Shown here: positions 1 to 5,610 of the stretch, in pieces
How the letters are laid out: each line of letters begins with the position of its first letter
Position numbering within the stretch: position 1 is the stretch's first letter
NCBI RefSeq assembly: GCF_943193095.1
Contig: NZ_CALPCV010000048.1
Coordinates: 1 to 7,125, forward strand
Length of the DNA: 7,125 nt
Direction: 5' to 3'
DNA from: Parasutterella muris
GTDB taxonomy: Bacteria > Pseudomonadota > Gammaproteobacteria > Burkholderiales > Burkholderiaceae_F
Notes under the pieces: generated by a model
The model's database searches: none
What the model was told of the DNA's origin: nothing
Seen by the model: the letters and a program-made list of their open reading frames with translations, nothing else
Position numbers and translations under genes: made by a program

Positions 1-183
1 TTTACAGAACTGAAAATTCTTGTCAACTGAAACAGGAAAATTCAATGTAAAAATTTGTTTCTGCATCTCGAACAGCGTCGCGCTGCTCAATGAAGCGTGC
101 ATTCTACACATATTTTTGAGTTCGTCAAATCAAGACTCGATTTGAGGTAGAAACTTTTATTACTCCGTCTTTTCAGATGAGCG
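1..183. other. Non-coding region downstream of the transporter gene
   Basis: No convincing gene is seen here. Two weak inverted repeats are present: 70-77 with 81-88 (gaacagcg/cgctgctc, one mismatch, 3-nt loop) and 125-131 with 139-145 (tcaaatc/gatttga, 7-nt loop). Either could end the leftward transporter transcript, but neither is followed on the minus strand by a clear T-tract. An 8-bp direct repeat (gaaaattc) occurs at 12-19 and 36-43. If the window is a closed circle, this stretch continues the non-coding region at the right end. Confidence 0.5.
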
Positions 184-1107
184 CTATTGATTCTTTTCCG
201 CTGACAGTTTTTTGATTGCGTTCTTATCCGGCCACACCAGGATCAGCATGTTGGTGATAATCGCCGCGGCACCAAACAGTTCATAACCGTTAAAGGTTGT
301 ATGAAGAATTAAAAAAGAAAAGAGCACCGCCGAAAACGGCTCGAATGAGCCCAGAATTGCTGAAATAGAGGGAATAACATACATCGTGCTTCTGAGATAG
401 CACCAAAATGCTGCCACAGTTCCGAACGCGATAATGAACAGATAACAGCCGACGGACGCCCATGTCCAGTCGACGTCCATGCTAAATGGATCGGTAAAGA
501 AACAAGCGATCGTCCCGCCCACAACCATGCCCCAGCCCACGACCAGCGAGACACCGATACGCTCTATCACGGCTTTTGGCTGGACGGTACAGAATGCTCC
601 AAACGCTGCAGAGACAATTCCCCAAAAAGCGCCGGCAGATGCAATATCCAAAGAGTCAAAATTTCCCTTGGTTACGAGAAGCGCAACACCGGATACGGCC
701 AATACGAGACAAAAAAGTTCCTTGGCAGACGGCAGTCTATGTTTCGCTGCGGCCATGTAAAACATAATCATTAGCGGCCCGAACCCAACCATAATCGCAG
801 CTGTACCTGCATTACTTGCATGAATCGCGATAAAAAACGTGTATTGGATTAAAAGGACACCCACTCCGTAAATGAGGATGTCTCGGATATTTCTTTTATC
901 CTTAAAAGGCAGAAATAAACTCCTAGGTCCTTCTGACACTGCAGAGATGAGAAGAAGAAGTATGCCGGCACCGATTAAGCGAAGTGCTGTCAGATCATCA
1001 GCTTCAAAACGACAGTTCTCAAACAAATATTGAGCAGCAACACCCATAGTGCCCCAGCAGCATCCTGCAAAAGTCGCTAAGAAAATTCCTTTCCATATAC
1101 CAAACAT
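184..1107 (-). CDS. EamA/DMT-family inner-membrane transporter
   Basis: The 307-residue product is very hydrophobic and has the two-fold EamA (drug/metabolite transporter superfamily) layout. About ten membrane helices can be placed near residues 7-27, 38-57, 76-96, 102-120, 129-147, 158-175, 186-204, 218-237, 245-268 and 275-292, giving two five-helix repeats. The N-terminal helix carries the small-residue/WG pattern typical of the family (FAGCCWGTMG). Helix 9 has the usual ISAILGSFEPFSAVL signature with Pro and Glu. The length of about 300 aa is normal and the frame is intact. The ATG at 1107 is preceded on the minus strand by GGAG (1113-1116), a slightly close ribosome site. It stands alone, transcribed leftward away from dnaB. 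EamA proteins export or import small metabolites, but the substrate cannot be told from sequence. It is the only gene here not linked to plasmid maintenance, so it is probably cargo. The family call is secure; the function is open. Confidence 0.9.
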   Translation of the reverse strand: MFGIWKGIFLATFAGCCWGTMGVAAQYLFENCRFEADDLTALRLIGAGILLLLISAVSEGPRSLFLPFKDKRNIRDILIYGVGVLLIQYTFFIAIHASNAGTAAIMVGFGPLMIMFYMAAAKHRLPSAKELFCLVLAVSGVALLVTKGNFDSLDIASAGAFWGIVSAAFGAFCTVQPKAVIERIGVSLVVGWGMVVGGTIACFFTDPFSMDVDWTWASVGCYLFIIAFGTVAAFWCYLRSTMYVIPSISAILGSFEPFSAVLFSFLILHTTFNGYELFGAAAIITNMLILVWPDKNAIKKLSAEKNQ

Positions 1108-1201
1108 GATGTCTCCGCTGTTAATCGCGTTCTTTCGCAGGAAAACTTGCTCTTTGCATCTTCATCGTTCAACGCCGAGAGAGCTTCGCTTGAAACAAGT
1201 C

Positions 1202-1230
1202 AATAGATTTCGCAATGGGATTTTACTCAA
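1202..1230 (-). promoter_or_regulatory. Candidate promoter of the EamA gene
   Basis: On the minus strand a -35-like TTGAGT (1225-1230) lies 17 nt from a -10-like TCTATT (1202-1207). Each matches four of six sigma70 consensus positions. It would give a leader of roughly 85 nt before the ATG at 1107. This is only a consensus match. Confidence 0.25.
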
Positions 1231-1301
1231 GGAAAAGGTGCTTATCCAAGAAAGAACACTAATAACACGCTCACTAGAAGATAATTGAGCCAGAATTTTT
1301 T

Positions 1302-1319
1302 TTGTGGTCTTTTTTACAT
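1302..1319 (-). repeat. Iteron/Rep box, inverted, distal copy
   Basis: On the minus strand this reads ATGTAAAAAAGACCACAA, matching the origin iteron consensus ATGTGAAAAAGACCACAA at 17 of 18 positions. It lies about 195 bp upstream of the EamA start, inside a 7-bp inverted repeat. It is far from the origin array, so a regulatory or handcuffing role is possible. Confidence 0.75.
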
Positions 1320-1416
1320 TTTTGAAGCTCAATCGTCATCTCGTTTATCGGAACTGTTCAATACCAACAATTTTATTGCATTTAAAAATGAATCAAAGGT
1401 CAAATAGCAACCAAAC

Positions 1417-1438
1417 AGCCTTAAAAGGCTCTCTTTTT
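1417..1438 (+). terminator. Rho-independent-like terminator upstream of dnaB
   Basis: Arms agcctt (1417-1422) and aaggct (1425-1430) form a short hairpin, most likely four G/C-rich pairs around a TTAAAA loop. A T-rich run (1432-1438) follows on the plus strand. No recognised gene precedes it on this strand, so it may insulate dnaB from read-through or end a small untranslated transcript. Confidence 0.45.
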
Positions 1439-1484
1439 ATTTGCACTAGAACCCAGAACCTTTAAGTTGAAGGTCTTAATCAAG

Positions 1485-1502
1485 TTGTGGTCTTTTTCTC
1501 AT
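1485..1502 (-). repeat. Iteron/Rep box, inverted, 65 bp upstream of dnaB
   Basis: The minus strand reads ATGAGAAAAAGACCACAA, 17 of 18 to consensus and identical to each arm of the 38-bp palindrome after rep. It lies where a dnaB promoter would be expected, so Rep binding here could control helicase expression. Confidence 0.8.
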
Positions 1503-1567
1503 ATTTAAAAGCATCCTTCCTATACCTGCTCTTTGTTTAGAATAAAAAAAATACGAAAGGCACTGCT

Positions 1568-2944
1568 ATGAACGAAATTCCAAACGATTCTATTAATTCG
1601 TCTTACTCGGAGACACTGGCTCCTAAATCCACGGAGATTGAACAGGCTATCTTAGGAGCGCTTCTCTCCAATCCGGAATCGTTCTATTTGATGGAACCGA
1701 CCCTTACTCCGGAAGATTTCTACAGTCATGCAAACCGACTCATTTATGGCGAAATGGTTTCAATGATCAACAGCGGACAGCAGACAGATCTGCTGACAGT
1801 CTTCGATCGGCTTAGAGCGGACGGAAAAGAAAAGGAGTCCGGCGGCCTTCCCTACTTGAACAACTTAATTGAATCTAGCTCAAGTTCCGTTAATCTCAGT
1901 CAATACGCTGCAATTCTGAGAGACAAGTCTTTAAAACGTTTATTGCTGCAGACAATTGCGCGTTTAGAAGCCGAAATCGGGCAGCGAAAGACTGCCTCCG
2001 CGGTTCAGTTAATCGATACCGTGCAGGCAGAGATTTTAAAAATTAATCCCGACGAAGAAGGAAAAAGCGGCTTTACATCAGCAAACCAAATGCTCGACAA
2101 GCTCACAGAATCAATGCTTGATGCAGTGAACGCTCCAGATAAAATTCAAGGAGCTGAAAGCGGAATAGAAGAGTTTGATCTTCTGACTAACGGGTTTAAG
2201 CCCGGTCAGCTCATTGTGCTGGCAGCAAGGCCTTCAGTCGGCAAAACTGCGTTTGCGCTTCAGGTAGCCAGATACACAGCAACAGTAAGAAGTCTTCCGG
2301 TCGCTATTTTTTCTATTGAAATGGGCAAAGAAGAAATAATTAAGCGACTGGTAAGTGCTCAAAGCCGAATCGATATTTCGGCAATTGAATCTGGTCAGCT
2401 ATCCGCTCCTCAATGGAGAACTTATTACGAAACAATGGAAGTGCTGAAGAAAGCAGCTTTGTTTGTTGACGATTCAGGCCTTATTAACTTGTACCGTCTG
2501 AAGTCAAAAGCAAGGCAATTAAAGGCTCGTTTAGGCAAACTGGGTCTAATTGTGGTTGACTACCTTCAGCTAATTGATGATGAAGGCGATACAGAATCCC
2601 AGGAAAATCGCGCGATGAAGCTAGGGGCTCTTTCTCGAGGTTTGAAACTATTGGCAAAAGAATTGTCCTGTCCGATACTTTTGCTCTCTCAGCTCAATCG
2701 CAATGTAGAAAACAGGCCCAGCAGAAAACCTATGCTGTCTGATTTGAGAGAGTCCGGTGCAATTGAGCAGGACGCGGATATGGTAATTTTCTTATATTCA
2801 CTAGCTAAATACGGATTAGAGCCTGGAGACAGCCGTACTGTTTATATCGAATTAGCTAAAAACAGAAACGGTGCTGTAGGACAAACTTCGGTTATTTTTG
2901 ATGGAGAGCATCAGAGATTTGAAGAAATTAACGCTTGGAAGTAA
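1568..2944 (+). CDS. dnaB: Plasmid-encoded replicative DNA helicase DnaB
   Basis: The 458-residue product is a full-length DnaB (the E. coli protein is 471 aa), the hexameric 5'-3' helicase that unwinds the replication fork. The N-terminal primase-interacting domain spans about residues 20-120 and begins with the typical STEIEQAILGALL stretch. A helical linker covers about 150-195 and the RecA-like motor about 195-455. Visible motor motifs are Walker A ARPSVGKT (220-227, Lys226), the FSIEM segment with the expected catalytic Glu251, Walker B LIVVDYLQL (327-335, Asp331), the SQLNR motif with Gln375, the LRESGAIEQDAD block (393-404) and KNRNG with arginine finger Arg433. All key residues are present, so it should be active. 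The ATG at 1568 has AAAGG (1556-1560) 7 nt upstream. It sits directly upstream of the origin, which suggests that Rep loads this helicase instead of, or as well as, the host's. An inverted iteron at 1485-1502 may tie its expression to Rep level. Confidence 0.96.
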   Translation: MNEIPNDSINSSYSETLAPKSTEIEQAILGALLSNPESFYLMEPTLTPEDFYSHANRLIYGEMVSMINSGQQTDLLTVFDRLRADGKEKESGGLPYLNNLIESSSSSVNLSQYAAILRDKSLKRLLLQTIARLEAEIGQRKTASAVQLIDTVQAEILKINPDEEGKSGFTSANQMLDKLTESMLDAVNAPDKIQGAESGIEEFDLLTNGFKPGQLIVLAARPSVGKTAFALQVARYTATVRSLPVAIFSIEMGKEEIIKRLVSAQSRIDISAIESGQLSAPQWRTYYETMEVLKKAALFVDDSGLINLYRLKSKARQLKARLGKLGLIVVDYLQLIDDEGDTESQENRAMKLGALSRGLKLLAKELSCPILLLSQLNRNVENRPSRKPMLSDLRESGAIEQDADMVIFLYSLAKYGLEPGDSRTVYIELAKNRNGAVGQTSVIFDGEHQRFEEINAWK

Positions 2945-2949
2945 ATCTG

Positions 2950-3012
2950 AAAAAGCAGGTCCCGGCCTGCATACTAAATAGTATGCTGTAGGAGGGCTCT
3001 AGCCGGGACCTG
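2950..3012 (-). terminator. Large branched hairpin after dnaB, terminator-like on the minus strand
   Basis: Eleven-base perfect arms caggtcccggc (2956-2966) and gccgggacctg (3002-3012) enclose a second hairpin, gcatact (2969-2975) and agtatgc (2980-2986) with an AAAT loop. On the plus strand no T-run follows, so it is a poor terminator for dnaB but could protect its mRNA end. On the minus strand the outer arm is followed by C then TTTTT (2950-2954), the classic intrinsic-terminator form. Near the origin it could also be a single-strand initiation or primosome-type hairpin. The structure is clear; the role is not. Confidence 0.6.
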
Positions 3013-3025
3013 GGAAAAATTACAA
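2950..3025 (-). ncRNA. Possible small structured RNA at the origin
   Basis: A candidate minus-strand promoter, TTTACT (3055-3060), 17-nt spacer, TATCTT (3032-3037), would start RNA near 3025. The terminator-like hairpin ends it near 2950, giving an RNA of about 75 nt made mostly of the branched hairpin. Each promoter hexamer matches four of six consensus positions. Counter-transcribed RNAs are common in plasmid copy control, but this one overlaps no gene other than the dnaB 3' untranslated region. It is speculative. Confidence 0.2.
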
Positions 3026-3099
3026 AGCCGAAAGATAGCATAAATACGGTATCTAGTAAATAACCTTAGTCAATTATTAGGCTTTAGCTCTGAAATCAG

Positions 3100-3187
3100 C
3101 AATCTTTCTTTTTTCTTTTTATTAATTAATTTTTTCTTTTTAAGGCTCTTTTTTTATGTTAAAAAACAAAAAGTTATAATCCTTTTT
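3100..3187. other. AT-rich DNA unwinding element with duplicated 13-mer
   Basis: The block is almost entirely A and T and is strongly strand-biased to pyrimidines on the plus strand. The 13-mer TTTTTTCTTTTTA occurs at 3109-3121 and again at 3130-3142, exactly 21 bp apart. A weaker related copy ends at 3156. Directly repeated AT-rich 13-mers beside iterons are the usual duplex-opening element of oriC and of RK2-type origins. The 21-bp period equals the shortest iteron spacing that follows. Confidence 0.7.
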
Positions 3188-3356
3188 ATGTGAAAAAGAC
3201 CACATAATATGCAGAAAAGACCACAAAAGCCGCATTTATTTCTGTAGAAAAGACCAAATAAGATGAGTAAAAGACCACAAGATGTTTCGTTTAAATGTGA
3301 AAAAGACCACAATATTATGTAAAAGGGACCACATATCTATGTGAAAAAGACCACAC
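3188..3356 (+). repeat. Iteron array of seven direct Rep-binding repeats
   Basis: Seven 18-bp copies with consensus ATGTGAAAAAGACCACAA lie at 3188-3205, 3209-3226, 3242-3259, 3263-3280, 3295-3312, 3317-3334 and 3339-3356. The GACC core is the most conserved part and the left half the most variable; the third copy is weakest. Core-to-core spacings are 21, 33, 21, 32, 22 and 22 bp, close to two or three helical turns, so all sites face the same side of the DNA. The copies with greatest identity (first, fifth, seventh) share ATGTGAAAAAGACCACA. Rep monomers of Rep_3 plasmids bind such repeats to start replication, and excess Rep pairs origins to stop it. Confidence 0.93.
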
Positions 3357-3359
3357 TTG

Positions 3360-3377
3360 ATGAAGAAAACACAACAA
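3360..3377 (+). repeat. Degenerate eighth iteron
   Basis: The sequence ATGAAGAAAACACAACAA matches consensus at 13 of 18 positions and starts exactly 21 bp after the seventh iteron, so it keeps the phase of the array. The GACC core is lost. A weak -35-like ttgatg (3357-3362) overlaps it, which would place the rep promoter under Rep control. Confidence 0.4.
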
Positions 3378-3420
3378 AAGATAGGCTAATTGTGAGAAAA
3401 TCGGGAAATACATAGTGATT

Positions 3421-3438
3421 AGGCGGTCTTTAGATATG
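3421..3438 (-). promoter_or_regulatory. rep ribosome site overlapping a partial inverted iteron
   Basis: AGGCGG (3421-3426) is the best Shine-Dalgarno match, 9 nt before the ATG at 3436, and decides that start over the GTG at 3415. The same bases contain GGTCTTT (3425-3431), the core of an inverted iteron, though the rest is diverged. Rep_3 initiators often repress their own gene through inverted part-iterons, so this may be an operator remnant. Confidence 0.35.
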
Positions 3439-4533
3439 ACAAAGTACACTGCGCAAGGAGAGTTCGATCTTGAGACTCAGCCGGCACCCGAAAAAAATGT
3501 TAAAAAGACCACAGCTCTGTCCAAAGATTGGAACAGTAATGCCGTGGTCGTTAAGTCCAATGATTTGCTGACGGCAAAGACAAATCTTTCCTTGAATGAA
3601 CTCAGAATTATTCTCGTCGCTATCAGTAAGATTGATTCGGTTACTGATCAGGTGAGAAGCGATGCTGTTTATTGGGTATCGGCAAAAGAACTTAGGGAAA
3701 TCGGAAGCGAACGATCCAAGGCATACAAATACCTTCAAAATGCTGTTAACACGCTCTACAACCGAAGCGTTATCCGTACTTTCGGTTCAAATGGCAAGGA
3801 GCGTGATGAGTTCCGCTGGATCTCAAAAGTCTCTTACCGAAGCGGCATGATTGGCTTAACGTTCTCACAGGAAGTTCTTCCTTTCCTTACGAAGATTCGT
3901 TCGAATTTCATTCGGTATCCGATTAAGCAGATTTCTGAACTAAAGAGTGTCTCAACACTCCGATTCTTTGAGCTCTGCGTGCGCTGGCGCGGCCAGGTAA
4001 AGAAGATGTCTATTGAGGAGCTCAAAGAAATCCTTAATATTCCTCAGAAGAAGCTCAATGGCGACGTTGCCAGAATTGTTCGCGAATGCACTGCTAAGAT
4101 CAATGAAGCTAAGAAAATCGATTTCTATGTTGAGAGCGAGTTTATCCGCACTGGTCGTCGGTTCACAGATATCATTTTCTCAGTTAAGAGTCGAAGAAAA
4201 GACGCTGTTCCGAGTACGTTATCCGTCCCGCAGGAAGAGTGGGAAGGCATGGTCAAGGATCTGACCGGATACAGTGACGAAGATTGGCGCGGACTGATTT
4301 TGAGTGAACAGCAGAGAAGCTATTTTGCGAAGAAACTTGCCAATTATCAGGACGGCGGCGTAGGTACTCGATTTGCAAGAGACTATCTCAGTCGATGCGG
4401 TTCCGCTGCTGATTCCAACGACTCTTGGATCAGATGGATTCAAACGAAGCTTGCAGATCCCGCATTCGTGTATGAAGTTAGAGTTTTTCTGAACGATGTC
4501 GGATTTAAACCTTCTTCAGCAAAGCATAAGTAA
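3436..4533 (+). CDS. rep: Rep_3-family plasmid replication initiator
   Basis: The product (365 aa from this ATG; 372 from the in-frame GTG at 3415) is an initiator of the Rep_3 superfamily, which includes RepE of F, pi of R6K and RepA of pPS10. Two winged-helix domains can be traced. Counting from the ATG, the first is about residues 37-158 and opens with VVKSNDLLTAKTNLSLNELR, the family hallmark. The second is about 163-251 and contains ISELKSVSTLRFFELC, then MSIEELKEILNIP and the DIIFSV strand. A tail of about 110 residues follows, longer than in several classic members and of unknown role. It should bind the iterons just upstream as monomers and repress itself as a dimer. An iteron copy is embedded in its own early codons (3497-3514). 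It converges on parB, with a perfect inverted iteron pair starting 1 nt after its stop. The family is secure; the start is fairly sure. Confidence 0.93.
   Translation: MTKYTAQGEFDLETQPAPEKNVKKTTALSKDWNSNAVVVKSNDLLTAKTNLSLNELRIILVAISKIDSVTDQVRSDAVYWVSAKELREIGSERSKAYKYLQNAVNTLYNRSVIRTFGSNGKERDEFRWISKVSYRSGMIGLTFSQEVLPFLTKIRSNFIRYPIKQISELKSVSTLRFFELCVRWRGQVKKMSIEELKEILNIPQKKLNGDVARIVRECTAKINEAKKIDFYVESEFIRTGRRFTDIIFSVKSRRKDAVPSTLSVPQEEWEGMVKDLTGYSDEDWRGLILSEQQRSYFAKKLANYQDGGVGTRFARDYLSRCGSAADSNDSWIRWIQTKLADPAFVYEVRVFLNDVGFKPSSAKHK
3497..3514 (+). repeat. Iteron inside the rep coding sequence
   Basis: ATGTTAAAAAGACCACAG matches the iteron consensus at 16 of 18 positions and encodes part of KNVKKTTA in the unstructured N-terminus of Rep. 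It has the same orientation as the origin array, 158 bp beyond the last strong copy. Confidence 0.8.
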
Positions 4534-4534
4534 T

Positions 4535-4572
4535 ATGAGAAAAAGACCACAATTTTGTGGTCTTTTTCTCAT
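4535..4572. repeat. Perfect 38-bp inverted pair of iterons between rep and parB
   Basis: ATGAGAAAAAGACCACAA (4535-4552) and its exact reverse complement (4555-4572) face each other across TT. Both arms match the iteron at 17 of 18 positions. The palindrome begins 1 nt after the rep stop. It could bind two Rep molecules head to head, form a cruciform, or act as a bidirectional transcription stop between the convergent genes, although no T-tract lies beyond the arms. The absence of any mismatch suggests selection for symmetry. Confidence 0.9.
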
Positions 4573-4597
4573 GTATCCAAGACAATCTTACGTTCAG

Positions 4598-4615
4598 CTG
4601 TGGTCTTTTTCACAT
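4598..4615 (-). repeat. Iteron, inverted, just after the parB stop
   Basis: The minus strand reads ATGTGAAAAAGACCACAG, 17 of 18 to consensus. It ends 1 nt beyond the parB stop codon. Its core is 43 bp from that of the nearest inverted copy, about four helical turns. Confidence 0.85.
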
Positions 4616-4616
4616 T

Positions 4617-5606
4617 TTATTTCTGCAGCTCTGAAATAGACTGAAGAATGATCTTGTCTGCAGGGACTGAGACAACCTTGTGGTCTTTTTCGCATAATAC
4701 GCAGACCTCATTTGGATTCTTCGCAATCAGTCTGGGCAGAAGATGACCGTTTATGAGATGGCCGGATTCAGATAAAAAAGAAACAGCGATGTTTACCGGT
4801 GCGGCAGATGGGACTCTTCTGATGCCGTTAGGAATCTCTTTCTTTTTCAATCGGTCTTCGTAAGACTTAACTTTCTGTTTCTTTTCGTGGCTCTCTTTTG
4901 ACGCATTCAGGCTGTTAAGCAGACGCTGCGCAGCAGGACGACTGATACATCCGTTTTCATCTTGGCAGGACGCAAGCAAACGCTCTGCATTTGCGCTTTT
5001 TTCGAAGATCGAGTTAACAATTTGCGCTGTTTGCGGGTCGTTTATGAACGAGTCGTTAATAAACTGTTTCACGAGAGGATGAGCTGAAGCGAGCGAAGCG
5101 ATTCGAGAAATATAGGTTCTGTCTTTCCCTAAACGCTTTGCGATTTCTGTCTGATTATGTCCGAGCTGAACTAAGTCACTAATGCTGCTGACCAGATCGC
5201 AAAGTTTCATATTTTCGCGCTGGATATTCTCAGTGAGCTGACCAAAAATGCGGTCGGCCTCATTTTTAGGAGCCTCAACAACAATAGCTTCTATTTCTGA
5301 CAGTCCGGCCTGCTTGGCGGCCAACCAGCGGCGTTCGCCCTGGAGGATGACGTAGTTCCCGTTTTCGGACTTGGCGACTGAAATTGGCAGCAGCTGACCG
5401 CTCTTCATAGATTCTGCCAGTTCGCCAATATTTTCCATGACAGTACGGACCTGCGGCTTCGCATCAATTTGGTCCAGAGGAATGGTTTTTAATGTTTTGC
5501 CGTTGACTTTATTTGGTTCAACGGAGCTACTGAAATCGGTCAGACTTTTAATATTCTTCGGATTGAACGATTGTGTTTTCGGCTTGTTAATTTTAAAAGT
5601 CTTCAT
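4617..5606 (-). CDS. parB: ParB/KorB-like partition and regulatory protein
   Basis: The 329-residue product is a ParB/Spo0J-family centromere-binding protein whose layout resembles KorB of IncP plasmids. Residues 42-111 form the N-terminal ParB domain, with the nucleotide-binding motif GERRW (90-94; family form GERRxRA) and ENIQREN (127-133). The helix-turn-helix DNA-binding region is about 148-174 (HNQTEIAKRLGKDRTYISR). A helical region reaches 234, a charged linker 236-262, and a small beta-rich C-terminal domain 270-326 resembles the SH3-like dimerisation domain of KorB. It should load on palindromic sites, probably the TGTGAACATGTTCACA set upstream of parA, and work with ParA in segregation and possibly as a repressor. 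The ATG at 5606 lies 4 nt after the parA stop and has no clear Shine-Dalgarno sequence, so translation is probably coupled to parA. An iteron lies in codons for CEKDHK (305-310). Confidence 0.92.
   Translation of the reverse strand: MKTFKINKPKTQSFNPKNIKSLTDFSSSVEPNKVNGKTLKTIPLDQIDAKPQVRTVMENIGELAESMKSGQLLPISVAKSENGNYVILQGERRWLAAKQAGLSEIEAIVVEAPKNEADRIFGQLTENIQRENMKLCDLVSSISDLVQLGHNQTEIAKRLGKDRTYISRIASLASAHPLVKQFINDSFINDPQTAQIVNSIFEKSANAERLLASCQDENGCISRPAAQRLLNSLNASKESHEKKQKVKSYEDRLKKKEIPNGIRRVPSAAPVNIAVSFLSESGHLINGHLLPRLIAKNPNEVCVLCEKDHKVVSVPADKIILQSISELQK
4678..4695 (-). repeat. Iteron inside the 3' end of parB
   Basis: The coding strand reads ATGCGAAAAAGACCACAA, 17 of 18 to consensus, within the codons for residues 304-311 (LCEKDHKV) of ParB. 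It has the orientation of the two other inverted copies at 4555 and 4598, forming a loose inverted cluster. Confidence 0.85.
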
Positions 5607-5610
5607 ATAA

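Larger units (their letters stand above)
1108..1567. other. Divergent intergenic region between the EamA gene and dnaB
   Basis: This 460-bp stretch has no credible gene. It holds the candidate EamA promoter, two inverted iteron copies (1302-1319 and 1485-1502), a perfect 7-bp inverted repeat that flanks the first copy (attgagc at 1284-1290, gctcaat at 1327-1333), and a terminator-like hairpin at 1417-1438. I found no strong promoter for dnaB. A -10-like tatacc at 1521-1526 lacks a good -35. Confidence 0.6.
2945..3435. other. oriV: Probable replication origin (oriV)
   Basis: This gene-free stretch between dnaB and rep has the ordered parts of an iteron-type theta origin. The branched hairpin comes first (2956-3012), then an AT-rich block of about 3100-3187 with two identical 13-mers, then seven direct iterons from 3188 to 3356, then the rep start. 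The adjacent Rep_3 gene supports the call. I saw no good match to the E. coli DnaA box TTATNCACA, so initiation may not need DnaA, or its boxes may be degenerate. Confidence 0.85.

Noticed and set aside
479..767. Plus-strand ORFs of 93 and 63 codons
   Set aside because: They lie wholly antisense to the intact EamA gene, overlap each other in two frames and show no family features.
1049..1288. 79-codon plus-strand ORF overlapping the start of the EamA gene
   Set aside because: It overlaps the transporter start on the other strand, has no good ribosome site and has no recognisable domain; most likely chance.
2956..3012. XerC/XerD (dif/cer-like) resolution site or integron attC site
   Set aside because: The nested hairpin lacks the 11-6-11 dif arm consensus and the attC GTTRRRY/RYYYAAC core.
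3188..3356. CRISPR array
   Set aside because: The repeats are short (18 bp), the intervals are only 3-15 bp, and the same repeat occurs singly elsewhere; they are iterons next to a Rep_3 gene.
3415..3435. GTG at 3415 as the rep start
   Set aside because: It has only a weak ribosome site, while the ATG at 3436 has AGGCGG 9 nt upstream; the seven extra residues are not part of the Rep fold. It remains possible.
3430..4443. Several 60-100 codon ORFs within rep on both strands
   Set aside because: They are shadows of the well-supported Rep_3 gene.
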